DNA from: Aneurinibacillus danicus
GTDB lineage: Bacteria > Bacillota > Bacilli > Aneurinibacillales > Aneurinibacillaceae
NCBI RefSeq assembly: GCF_007991215.1
Contig: NZ_BJXX01000127.1
Coordinates: 1 to 43,294, forward strand
Length of the DNA stretch: 43,294 nucleotides
Direction of reading: 5' to 3'
How positions within the stretch are numbered: position 1 is the stretch's first letter; every line of letters starts with the position of its first letter. The notes beneath the pieces were generated by a model, which saw only the letters and a program-made list of their open reading frames with translations, did no database searches and was not told the DNA's origin. Of this stretch, positions 26,327-34,436 are shown piece by piece. Made by a program: the position numbers and the translations under genes.

Positions 26327-26342
26327 AGCAAATTCTATGCCA
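26327..26342 (-). promoter_or_regulatory. Sigma-54 (-24/-12) promoter of acxABC
   Basis: On the minus strand TGGCATAGAATTTGCT matches TGGCAC-N5-TTGCW with exact spacing. Transcription would start near 26315, about 33 bases before the acxA GTG. The activator gene lies immediately upstream. Confidence 0.88.
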
Positions 26343-26346
26343 ATAT

Positions 26347-26360
26347 TGAAAGCGCTTTTT
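26347..26360. promoter_or_regulatory. Candidate CcpA (cre) site at the acx promoter
   Basis: TGAAAGCGCTTTTT has the palindromic AAAGCGCTTT core of cre boxes; on the minus strand the last two consensus bases (CA) are also present. It ends 5 bases upstream of the -24 element, suited to blocking the promoter when a preferred carbon source is present. Confidence 0.5.
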
Positions 26361-26409
26361 TCTGTCTTTTATGCTTATCAACTGTCTCATTTTATGTCCG
26401 ACTGAAACA

Positions 26410-26424
26410 GATGTATCATACATC
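26410..26424. promoter_or_regulatory. Candidate activator-binding site (perfect 7-1-7 palindrome)
   Basis: GATGTATCATACATC is a perfect palindrome about 70-80 bp upstream of the sigma-54 promoter, the usual place for an enhancer. A second, imperfect inverted repeat (CTGTCTCA and TGAAACAG) lies next to it at 26382-26410. Together they could hold two dimers of the 26460-28424 activator. Confidence 0.5.
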
Positions 26425-26429
26425 ATGAG

Positions 26430-26460
26430 AAAAAAGATAAGGCCGCATGTATGCGACCTT
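26430..26460 (-). terminator. Intrinsic terminator between acxR and acxA
   Basis: AAGGTCGCAT and ATGCGGCCTT form a 10-base stem with one T-G pair and a 2-base loop right at the activator's stop codon. ATCTTTTTTCTC follows on the minus strand. It separates the ligase-activator transcript from the sigma-54-driven acxABC transcript. Confidence 0.85.
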
Positions 26461-28424
26461 TATGGTTTAATTCTGTACTTTTTCATTTTTCTATACAGTG
26501 TACTTCTGGATATTCCCAGTCTCCTGGCAGCTTCTGCATAGCAGGAGGCTGTTTCTTTTAACACCTCCTGTATTAAACGTTTTTCCCCTTCGTTTTGCCC
26601 ACACAGGGTCGGTCTCTGCTCCATGTGCCTCAGCAGTTCAGCCGGCAACATATCCTTTGTCATTTTTTTACCCTCACTTAGGTATGCCAGCCTCTCAACT
26701 ATGTTTTTCAACTGGCGTACATTGCCCGGCCATGAGTAATGCTGAAAAAAACGAATAAGCTCGATATCCATATCAAGCAGCTTCCGGGTAAATCCTTTCA
26801 AGAAATGCTCTACAAGAAGAAGAACATCTCCGTTACGTTCCCGTAGTGGAGGTATATCAAGGGTAAGAACATTAAGCCTGTAGTATAAATCTGCACGGAA
26901 CCGCCCTTTTTCTACTTCGTTGTACAAATCACGGTGGGTGGCTGCCATAATACGACAGGTGACAGGAATTTCTTCCTCCCCACCGACCGGGCAAACCTTT
27001 CGTCCCTCTAAAACCCGGAGTAAGGAAACTTGCATATCAAGCGGCATTTCTCCAATTTCATCGAGAAAAAGCGTGCCGCCCGCCGCTTGCTCAAACTTTC
27101 CTTTCTTTCCTCGTTTCGAAGCTCCAGTAAAAGCCCCTTCCGTATAACCGAACAACTCACTTGCAATTAATTCTTTAGCAATGGCTCCACAATTGACGGC
27201 CACAAAAGGGCGCTGTCTCCGTGTGCTTGTATCATGAATGAAACGTGCTAGTACTTCCTTTCCTGTTCCACTCTCCCCCAGCAGAAGAATGTTCGCTTCG
27301 TTTCGGGCCGCGAGACTTGCAAAATGAAGTACCTTTTGCATCTTTTCGGAGGCGGTTATAATAGGCAGATCCACGGATGGTTTCGCAGGCGTCTCCTCAA
27401 TCGTTCGTTCACTTTTTGGAAGGCTTTCAGTCCTGTTGATTCTACGCAGTACTATAAGGGTACCGGTTTCAATCCGATCATAAACGATCGGTATACAACT
27501 GACACCGAGCCGCTGCCTGCCACCTGTACTGAAGACCATAACTTCTTCATCAATCACTTCGCTTCCCATCATTCTCTTTTCCCATTTCTCGTACAACTCC
27601 GGCATCTGTACCAGTTTGGAAGGTAAATTACGATGTAGGAAGTAGGAAGAGGATAGCAGCTCTCTTGCGCTGGGATTTACAGAAAGGATATGTCCCTGGG
27701 GATTAACAACGATAAAACCATCCGAGTCCCTGTCTAAAACAAGATTGTAGGCCTTTCTATTAAACTGGAACTGCCATTCCATAAGCTTTTGTTCAATCAT
27801 TTTGGCTGATGCTGTAACAAGACTTAAATTGTGCGCATGAACATTTTCCTGATAGCCGGAAATGTTTATTACACCTAATATTTTTCCTGTTAGTGGATCG
27901 TGAATGGGTGCTCCGGAGCAGGTCCAATTTTGCCAGCCCTGACAATAGTGCTCGAAAGAGAAAATTTGCACTGGTTGGTTAAGTACCAGGCATGTTCCGA
28001 TTCCATTTGTTCCAGCTGCTTGTTCACTCCAATCCGCTCCTGGAATAAATTGATTATGTCGGGCAGGAGCAAGCATATCCTCCTTACCCGCCGTTTGCAG
28101 CAAAATTCCTTCTGCATTTGCTAAGGCAATAAGGAAGCCGGACTCACTAATCCAGTCATACAGCTGTGAAAAAACGGGAGCGGTAATTTCTATAAAGCTA
28201 TTACTATTAAGATGCACGAATTCCTCCTGCCATTTAAGAGGAGCGGTTCGCCTGGTATAATGAACGTTTGCATCTAAGCAGCGAAGCCAGGAATCCGCGA
28301 CAACGGGTCGCAGATAATCATATGGGATTTCCTTTTGCTCTGTCATTAGGTACCAGGCCTTCTTTAGACTCATAATCGTTTGTTTTATTTTATCCTGCGG
28401 CCAGACCGACTGAACTGCGTACAC
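26460..28424 (-). CDS. acxR: Sigma-54-dependent activator of acetone carboxylase (GAF-PAS-AAA-Fis, AcoR/AcxR type)
   Basis: 654 residues from a GTG at 28424 after AAGGAGGGAGAAC. Domains in order: an AcoR-type N-terminal GAF sensor (about 75-210, with AAGTNGIGTCL and CSGAPIHDPLTG), a PAS domain (about 225-330), an AAA+ domain with Walker A GESGTGKE (383-390), GAFTGA (430-435) and DEIGE (455-459), and a Fis helix-turn-helix at the end (SCYAEAARRLGISRSTLYRK). It sits 17 bases after the CoA ligase gene and directly upstream of acxABC, as acxR does in acetone-utilising Xanthobacter. The probable signal is acetone or a secondary alcohol such as isopropanol; this is inferred from context. Confidence 0.93.
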   Translation of the reverse strand: MYAVQSVWPQDKIKQTIMSLKKAWYLMTEQKEIPYDYLRPVVADSWLRCLDANVHYTRRTAPLKWQEEFVHLNSNSFIEITAPVFSQLYDWISESGFLIALANAEGILLQTAGKEDMLAPARHNQFIPGADWSEQAAGTNGIGTCLVLNQPVQIFSFEHYCQGWQNWTCSGAPIHDPLTGKILGVINISGYQENVHAHNLSLVTASAKMIEQKLMEWQFQFNRKAYNLVLDRDSDGFIVVNPQGHILSVNPSARELLSSSYFLHRNLPSKLVQMPELYEKWEKRMMGSEVIDEEVMVFSTGGRQRLGVSCIPIVYDRIETGTLIVLRRINRTESLPKSERTIEETPAKPSVDLPIITASEKMQKVLHFASLAARNEANILLLGESGTGKEVLARFIHDTSTRRQRPFVAVNCGAIAKELIASELFGYTEGAFTGASKRGKKGKFEQAAGGTLFLDEIGEMPLDMQVSLLRVLEGRKVCPVGGEEEIPVTCRIMAATHRDLYNEVEKGRFRADLYYRLNVLTLDIPPLRERNGDVLLLVEHFLKGFTRKLLDMDIELIRFFQHYSWPGNVRQLKNIVERLAYLSEGKKMTKDMLPAELLRHMEQRPTLCGQNEGEKRLIQEVLKETASCYAEAARRLGISRSTLYRKMKKYRIKP

Positions 28425-28441
28425 GTTCTCCCTCCTTTTTG

Positions 28442-30004
28442 CTAATTCACTTGTCTCCCTGCTTGCTCCCAGTAAGGTTTGCGCAGCTCTTTCTTATCAA
28501 GTTTTCCATAAGGGGTAAGCGGAAACTCGGTAACAAACTCTATTTTCTTTGGCCGTTTGTATGAAGAAAGATTTTCCTTAGCAAAGTCAAGCAACTCCTC
28601 TTCGGTAAGTGAATCGTCCGCAGGAATAATTAGTGCAAGTACCGCTTCCCCCCATTCATTATGCGGAACTCCGATTACAGCTACCTGCCTCACTTTAGGG
28701 TGCTTTTGCAGGGCATTCTCTACTTCCGTCGTATATACGTTCATTCCTCCGCTGATAATCATGTCCTTCTTCCTATCCAGGAGATAAACATATCCGTCTT
28801 CATCCATTTTGCCGATATCTCCGGTATACAGCCAGCCATCTCGTACTGTCTCTGCGGTCTTGTCCGGCAGCTTGTAATATTCGTTCATAACATACGGAGC
28901 GGAGCAGACAATTTCCCCCACCTCGCCGCGCGGCACTTCTTGTCCTTCCTCATTAACAATCCGTACGCGCGCCATCATAACAGGACGCCCACAGCTTCGC
29001 AGACGATGTATCTTATCCGGTTCAAGCGTATGGTCATGTTTCGAAAGCCTGGTAATAAAATTCGGGCACTCTGTCTGGCCAAAAAATTGAACAAAAACAT
29101 TCCCAAAAACAGCAAGTCCCTGCTTAAGCCGCTCTGCCGTTATCGGCGCAGCTCCATAAATAATTGTATGAAGAGAAGATGTGTCGTATTTTGCTTGCCG
29201 CAACTGATCAAGCACTCGATAAATCATAGTAGGGACCATGAAGGTAAAAGTAATCTTCTCCTGTTCAATAAGCGCAAGAGCACGTATTGGATCGAATTTT
29301 GCTTCGATTATGACGGTTGCTCCCCGTAGCAATCCTGCCTGCGTAAAAAGCCCCGCACTGTGTGGAAGTGGTGTCATGAAGAGCATTCGCTCATTTTCTC
29401 CGATACCTGTCTCAATTACATGGGAACAGATATTAATGTAACCGTTACGCTGGTTGTGGACCACACCTTTAGGCAGCCCGGTGGTTCCCCCGGTATACGC
29501 CAATAGATACGGATCCTCCGGCATGGCTCTAGGCTCCGGGTCTGCCTCGCTTGCCCCAGCAAGGAAGGTCTCCCACGGGATAAACCCATCCGGGCACTTC
29601 CCTTCCTCTACCATTCCAACAAACCATTCCAAATCGGGTAAATCATTGCGAATGTCCTGAATTACAGAAAAAAACTCTTGTCCTACAAAGGCTACCTTAG
29701 CCCCCGAATCTCTGAGTATGTAGGTAATTTCTTTTTTACCTAGCATGTCATTTAACGGAACCTTTGTAGCTCCTGTTTTCATGATAGCTAAATCGGATAT
29801 AATAAATTCCGGACAGTTTGAGAGCAGCAACGCAACCCGCATCCCAGGATGAATGCCGCGTTCAATTAAAGAATGACTGCAGCGGTTTGCTATTCTTCTA
29901 ATTTGATCATAGGAAAAGACCTGATCTTTAAACTTGAGAGCAATGTTATCCCTGTACTTAAGAAAAGCCTGGTCAAATAACGCTTGCATTGTTTCTTGAT
30001 ACAT
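28442..30004 (-). CDS. AMP-forming acyl-CoA ligase of the acetone carboxylase locus
   Basis: 520 residues. Adenylation motifs are complete: AYTGGTTGLPKG (P-loop), FFGQTECPN (A5), GWLYTGDIG (A7), LDRKKDMIISGGMNVY (A8) and the catalytic-lysine segment TPYGKLDKKEL near the C-terminus. CAGGAGGGAAGC precedes the ATG. Acetone carboxylase makes acetoacetate, which must be activated to acetoacetyl-CoA before thiolysis, so this ligase probably does that job. Dedicated acetoacetyl-CoA synthetases are usually longer (about 650), so the assignment rests on position. It is cotranscribed with the activator, apparently from a sigma-A promoter whose TATAAT lies at 30024-30029. Confidence 0.9.
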   Translation of the reverse strand: MYQETMQALFDQAFLKYRDNIALKFKDQVFSYDQIRRIANRCSHSLIERGIHPGMRVALLLSNCPEFIISDLAIMKTGATKVPLNDMLGKKEITYILRDSGAKVAFVGQEFFSVIQDIRNDLPDLEWFVGMVEEGKCPDGFIPWETFLAGASEADPEPRAMPEDPYLLAYTGGTTGLPKGVVHNQRNGYINICSHVIETGIGENERMLFMTPLPHSAGLFTQAGLLRGATVIIEAKFDPIRALALIEQEKITFTFMVPTMIYRVLDQLRQAKYDTSSLHTIIYGAAPITAERLKQGLAVFGNVFVQFFGQTECPNFITRLSKHDHTLEPDKIHRLRSCGRPVMMARVRIVNEEGQEVPRGEVGEIVCSAPYVMNEYYKLPDKTAETVRDGWLYTGDIGKMDEDGYVYLLDRKKDMIISGGMNVYTTEVENALQKHPKVRQVAVIGVPHNEWGEAVLALIIPADDSLTEEELLDFAKENLSSYKRPKKIEFVTEFPLTPYGKLDKKELRKPYWEQAGRQVN

Positions 30005-30232
30005 AGCTTCCCTCCTGAGTGATATTATACTGTTATTTTAACATAAATAATTTTTAGAATATAATAATAATTCTAACTTTTTTAATGCAAATAGTTTATG
30101 ATTAGATTGATGCCTGTATTCGTATTCCACCGCAAAATGAGGATAGTAATTTTGCTGGTTACTACTCCGTTTAACTCGAATAAATAAGTAAAGGCCCATT
30201 ATCATCTGGATTCAATTCTCACTAACTCGACA

Positions 30233-30265
30233 CAAAAAAAGAGACAGAAACGCATTCCTGTCTCT
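30233..30265 (-). terminator. Intrinsic terminator of cysJI
   Basis: AGAGACAG and CTGTCTCT form an 8-bp stem 13 bases after the cysI stop. On the minus strand TTTTTTT follows. The roughly 200 bases between it and the ligase promoter hold no gene I can see. Confidence 0.88.
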
Positions 30266-30277
30266 GGTGCATCCTGA

Positions 30278-31996
30278 TCAATCATGGAAATTCGTGCCGT
30301 CTGTCACTGCTTTGACGATACCGACGCGGATGACAAAGTCACCGAAGTGCTCGCCTTCCTGCTTTTCTTTCGCGTAGCGGGAAAGAAGCACACGCAGTTC
30401 GCTCAAGATTTCTTCTTCACCGATGTTTTCGCGGTACATTTTGCTCAGGCGGCTGCCGTCAAAGGCTGCGCCGAGATACATGTTGTATTTGCCGGGTGCT
30501 TTACCGATGAAGGCAATTTCGCCAAGCGCATGGCGTGCACATCCGTTCGGGCAGCCGGTCATACGGATGGTAATTTCTTCGTTCCGCAGGCCGTTTTCAT
30601 CGACAATGGTCTCGATTTTGTCAAGCAGAACGGGCAAATAGCGTTCTGCTTCCGCCATCGCCAGTCCGCACGTCGGAAGAGCGACACACGCAAGCGAGCT
30701 GCGGCGGAGTGCTGTATAATGTCTGCCATCTGTCAAACCGTATTGTTCGATCAGTTCGCTAATCTTTTTCTTGTTCTGGCTTGATACATTGGCAATGATC
30801 AGGTTTTGATTCGCTGTCAGACGGAAATCACCCGTATGGATTTTGGCGATTTCGCGCAGGCCGGTCTTCAGCTTGTAATCATCAAAATCCGCGATGCGGC
30901 CGCCCTGAATAAACAGTGTAAAATGCCATGTGCCTTGAACACCTTTCACCCAGCCGTAGCGGTCGCCGTTATGGTCAAAATGATACGGCTTCGCTTCATC
31001 CAGGCTCCAGCCGAGGCGGTTTTCCAGTTCAGCCTTGACCGTTTCCAGCCCGAGTCGGTCAACTGTGTACTTGAACCGGGCATTTTTGCGGACGGAACGG
31101 TTTCCGTAATCGCGCTGAATCGTAATGACTTTTTCCGCTATATCTTGAATTCGGTCCGGCGTACAGAAGCCGATTACTTTGGCGAGCTGAGGATATGTCG
31201 CTTTGTCGCCATGCGTCATGCCCATGCCGCCGCCGATCGCCACGTTAAAACCGACAAGCTTGCCATCTTCCACAATCGCAATGAAACCAAGGTCCTGTGA
31301 ATAGACATCAATGTCATTCGATGGCGGAACAGCGATACCGATCTTGAACTTCCGCGGCAAATAAAGCGGTCCGTATATTGGTTCGATTTCTTCCACTTCC
31401 GGCGTGCCTTCCACTTTTTCTTCATCCAGCCAAATTTCATGGTACGCTCTGGTACGTGGCAATAAATAATTGCTCAATTGTTTCGCCCATTCATATACTT
31501 CTAAATGGATCTCAGATTGATAGGGATTCGGGTTGCACATGACGTTCCGGTTCACATCACCGCACGCGGCTATCGTATCCAAAAGGGACGCATGAATTTC
31601 CTGAATCGTATTTTTCATATTCCATTTTAAAATACCATGCATTTGAAACGTCTGGCGTGTTGTCAGTTTTAATGTGCCGTTGCCGTTTTTTTGGGCAAGC
31701 TCGTCCATGACAAGCCATTGCTCCGGTGTCGCAACACCGCCCGGCAAGCGGACGCGCAGCATGAACTGATACGCAGGTTCAAGTTTTTGTTTTTGGCGCT
31801 CATTGCGGAGATCCCGGTCATCCTGCAAGTAGCTGCCGTGAAATTTCATCAGACGGTTGTCATCTTCAGGAATTCCGGCGCTGAGCCGATCCTGCATCAC
31901 TTCCTTCAGCGTGCCGCGTAAATAGTTGCTTTCTTCTTTTATACGCTCAACATCGCTTGGCGGGCCGTCCGGCGCTTTTAAAATTCGGTTTACCAT
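30278..31996 (-). CDS. cysI: Assimilatory sulfite reductase (NADPH) hemoprotein beta subunit
   Basis: 572 residues, the family's normal length. It carries siroheme and a 4Fe-4S cluster and reduces sulfite to sulfide with six electrons. The cluster cysteines are visible as CVALPTC (C437, C443) and TGCPNGC (C482, C486); the first half has [12 protein letters not shown] and [11 protein letters not shown]. The ATG follows GGGAG with slightly long spacing and starts 27 bases after cysJ. The sequence is extremely like B. subtilis CysI. Codon use and GC (about 50-55% by eye) stand above the roughly 38-40% of flanking genes. Confidence 0.97.
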   Translation of the reverse strand: MVNRILKAPDGPPSDVERIKEESNYLRGTLKEVMQDRLSAGIPEDDNRLMKFHGSYLQDDRDLRNERQKQKLEPAYQFMLRVRLPGGVATPEQWLVMDELAQKNGNGTLKLTTRQTFQMHGILKWNMKNTIQEIHASLLDTIAACGDVNRNVMCNPNPYQSEIHLEVYEWAKQLSNYLLPRTRAYHEIWLDEEKVEGTPEVEEIEPIYGPLYLPRKFKIGIAVPPSNDIDVYSQDLGFIAIVEDGKLVGFNVAIGGGMGMTHGDKATYPQLAKVIGFCTPDRIQDIAEKVITIQRDYGNRSVRKNARFKYTVDRLGLETVKAELENRLGWSLDEAKPYHFDHNGDRYGWVKGVQGTWHFTLFIQGGRIADFDDYKLKTGLREIAKIHTGDFRLTANQNLIIANVSSQNKKKISELIEQYGLTDGRHYTALRRSSLACVALPTCGLAMAEAERYLPVLLDKIETIVDENGLRNEEITIRMTGCPNGCARHALGEIAFIGKAPGKYNMYLGAAFDGSRLSKMYRENIGEEEILSELRVLLSRYAKEKQEGEHFGDFVIRVGIVKAVTDGTNFHD

Positions 31997-32023
31997 GTTG
32001 AAAAAACTCCCTTCAATCCAAAA

Positions 32024-33844
32024 TCAGTATACATCACGCTGATAACGTTTTTGCTGTTGCATGTCGGCAAGATAGTCTTCCGCTTTTTCACGGCTCATGC
32101 CGCCTTCTTTTTCTATAATCTCAATAAGAGTGTTATGGACGTCATGTGCCATGTTTTTCTCATCTCCGCAAATATAAACGGTTGCTCCTTCTTGAAGCCA
32201 CTCAAACAATTCTTTGCTGTGTTCAAGCATCCGGTGCTGCACATACACTTTTTCATCCGTGTCACGCGAAAACGCGACATCCATTTTCGTCAGCACGCCG
32301 TCTTTCAGCCACTTTTGCCATTCGGTCTGGTAAAGGAAATCCGTTACGAAATGCTGGTCGCCGAAAAACAGCCATGATTTTCCTTTCGCCCCTGTTTCTT
32401 CGCGCTCCTGCATAAAGGAGCGGAACGGAGCAACGCCTGTCCCCGGTCCAACCATGATGATCGGCGTATCCGGGTTTTTTGGCAGCTTAAAGTTTGGATT
32501 ATGCTGAATATAAACTGGCAGCGTATCTCCAGGCTGCAGACGTTCCGCGCATAAAATGGAGCAAACGCCTTTTCGTTCGCGTCCGTGTGCATCGTACCGG
32601 ACGGCACCGATTGTCAAATGCACTTCATCCGGATTCGCGGATAAGCTACTGGCAATCGAATAAAGACGGGCCGGTATTTTACGGAGAATAGAGATAAACT
32701 CTTGCGCCGATACATCCCACGGACCAAAATCACGGACCAGATCAAGCAAATCGCGCCCTTCAAGATACGCTTTTACTTTTTCTTCATTGCCCGGCGATAA
32801 AAGTTCCCGTAAATCTTCATTGTTTGAAAGCTGCGCCGCCTGCTCAAGAAGCGGTTTGGTTAAAACGGTAATTTCAAAGTGAGAGATAAGCGCTTCTCTA
32901 AGCGGACGAACGTCTCCCTGTTTATTGACCGTCACATTTTCTTCCGGATCCCATTTCAATTCTTCAAGAAGCATATCTACCAGAGCCGGATCGTTTTCCG
33001 GATAGATACCGAGGCTGTCACCCGGTTCAAATGTGAGGCCAGACCCTTCAAGCGATAACTCGAGGTGTCGCGTTTCTTTATTCGAGCCGCGGCCGTTCAA
33101 GTTTATATTTTCAAGCACTTCCGCTTTAAACGGATTTGTTCTGGAATATGCCGGTTTACCTGCTTGAGGTACTGTTGCCAGAGCAGGAGCAGCACTCTCA
33201 CCCCGCGCTTCATTTAAGCCGCCAAAGACTCCTTCAAGCCATTCTGCCGCCGGCTCATCATAGTCAAGGTCGCAGTCAACGCGCGGATAAAGCCGTGTGC
33301 CGCCGAGTTCTTCCAGCCGCTGATCGAATTCTTTTCCCGTCTGACAGAAAAACTCATACGAGCTATCTCCAAGCGACAAAACAGAAAAACGGAGATCATC
33401 AAGCTTTGGCGCCCGTCGGCTATGAAGAAACTCATAGAAAGACAGCGCGTTATCCGGCGGATTACCTTCCCCATGTGTGCTCACGACAATAAGCAGGTTT
33501 TGGACTTTCTTCAAATTGTTCGGTTTAAAATCGCTCATGGAGGAGACAGTTACTTGAAAGCCGCGCCCCTCAAGTATTTTGCCAGCATTCTCCGCAAGCC
33601 CCTGCGCGTTGCCTGTCTGTGATCCGTAAAGAATGGTCACTTCTTTTGAAATTGTCTGCCCGGTGTTCCCCACAGGAAGTTCTGCTGCCGGCGCTTCTGT
33701 TGTTCCCGGAACGGAAGCAGACTGGGACGCGGCCAGATAACCGCTCAGCCAGATTTTTTGTGATTCTGTCAAGGTCGGTAGAAGGCGGTTAAGAAGTTCT
33801 ACCTGCTCCTGATTAAACGGACTGTTCATTACCTGAAGTTGCAA
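32024..33844 (-). CDS. cysJ: Assimilatory sulfite reductase (NADPH) flavoprotein alpha subunit
   Basis: 606 residues from a TTG at 33844, chosen because GAGGTGG lies 6 bases upstream and the protein then begins LQLQVMNSPFNQEQ as in B. subtilis CysJ; the GTG at 33859 lies within the ribosome binding site. The FMN flavodoxin domain starts with TILYGSQTGNAQG (about 69-81), followed by the FAD domain (PARLYSIASSLSANPDEV) and the NADPH domain (GPGTGVAPFRSFMQEREETG), ending in the usual CysJ C-terminus YQRDVY. It passes electrons from NADPH to CysI. Likely controlled by the upstream region with repeated TTATTAATAA palindromes. Confidence 0.96.
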   Translation of the reverse strand: MQLQVMNSPFNQEQVELLNRLLPTLTESQKIWLSGYLAASQSASVPGTTEAPAAELPVGNTGQTISKEVTILYGSQTGNAQGLAENAGKILEGRGFQVTVSSMSDFKPNNLKKVQNLLIVVSTHGEGNPPDNALSFYEFLHSRRAPKLDDLRFSVLSLGDSSYEFFCQTGKEFDQRLEELGGTRLYPRVDCDLDYDEPAAEWLEGVFGGLNEARGESAAPALATVPQAGKPAYSRTNPFKAEVLENINLNGRGSNKETRHLELSLEGSGLTFEPGDSLGIYPENDPALVDMLLEELKWDPEENVTVNKQGDVRPLREALISHFEITVLTKPLLEQAAQLSNNEDLRELLSPGNEEKVKAYLEGRDLLDLVRDFGPWDVSAQEFISILRKIPARLYSIASSLSANPDEVHLTIGAVRYDAHGRERKGVCSILCAERLQPGDTLPVYIQHNPNFKLPKNPDTPIIMVGPGTGVAPFRSFMQEREETGAKGKSWLFFGDQHFVTDFLYQTEWQKWLKDGVLTKMDVAFSRDTDEKVYVQHRMLEHSKELFEWLQEGATVYICGDEKNMAHDVHNTLIEIIEKEGGMSREKAEDYLADMQQQKRYQRDVY

Positions 33845-33888
33845 CGATATCCACCTCACAAAGGAATATAAACTTATCGTACTTCTTT

Positions 33889-33979
33889 TTATTAATAAGG
33901 AGTGGTTTCAACAATTTTTGCCGTTCACTATTCGGAGAAAAAATGTTTTTTGTTGTATCTCTATTATTCTTATTAATAA
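33889..33979 (-). promoter_or_regulatory. Candidate operator region of cysJI (two TTATTAATAA palindromes)
   Basis: The identical 10-bp palindrome TTATTAATAA occurs at 33889-33898 and again at 33970-33979, 81 bp apart and just upstream of cysJ. In B. subtilis cysJI is activated by the LysR protein CysL, so these are reasonable CysL-type sites. AT-richness makes chance a real alternative. Confidence 0.4.
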
Positions 33980-34280
33980 AGTGGGTTTTAATAGTATAAA
34001 TCATTCGAAAATTTTAATGAAAGGAACGTTTTTTCATTTGTCTTTCCCCGCTTAGACACTTCCTCGAAAAGGTGTCTACTTCAACTTTACCGGAAGTCAC
34101 AGCATTAGTAAAATACATATAAATTATTATAGCTATTAAGATTACTAATAATTAAGATGGGCTTCTTTTATACGATGACGCGTTAAAAATATTTGTAACC
34201 TTATGTTATAACCTGGTTACCAGGCTGAAACCGAAATAAATATGTAAAGGGGATAGCATATGTGGTAGTGAGGTGGTAAG
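33980..34280. other. Non-coding stretch with a 13-bp palindrome
   Basis: AT-rich DNA between the cysJ control region and the cad terminator. CCTGGTTACCAGG at 34212-34224 is a perfect palindrome with a single central base, which looks like an operator. No associated gene is certain; the small open frame at 34281 is the only candidate. Confidence 0.35.
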
Positions 34281-34409
34281 ATGTTTTTTGTAATCCGGGC
34301 TTTTATTTTTGATGAATTTTATATGCGGAGTATTTTTATACTAAGAATATTCTGTTTATTTAGCAGGATGTATGATCAACAGGAGATCAGGTCTGTCATC
34401 TACAAGTAA
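34281..34409 (+). CDS. Possible 42-residue hydrophobic peptide
   Basis: An ATG preceded by GAGGTGGTAAG opens 42 codons rich in Phe, Ile and Arg, ending at 34409. The ribosome binding site is good and a palindrome lies about 60 bases upstream, but composition is simply that of AT-rich DNA and no family is recognised. The end runs into the cadA terminator on the other strand. Probably chance, listed because of the translation signal. Confidence 0.2.
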   Translation: MFFVIRAFIFDEFYMRSIFILRIFCLFSRMYDQQEIRSVIYK

Positions 34410-34436
34410 AAAGAGCCAGGGTTAATCCCTAACTCT
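34407..34436 (-). terminator. Intrinsic terminator of cadCA
   Basis: On the minus strand AGAG-TT-AGGG pairs with CCCT-GG-CTCT around a 5-base loop, followed by TTTTT. The hairpin overlaps the cadA stop codon. Confidence 0.8.

Noticed and set aside
30284-31300. Long plus-strand open frames opposite cysI
   Set aside because: They are antisense shadows of a fully conserved cysI reading frame.
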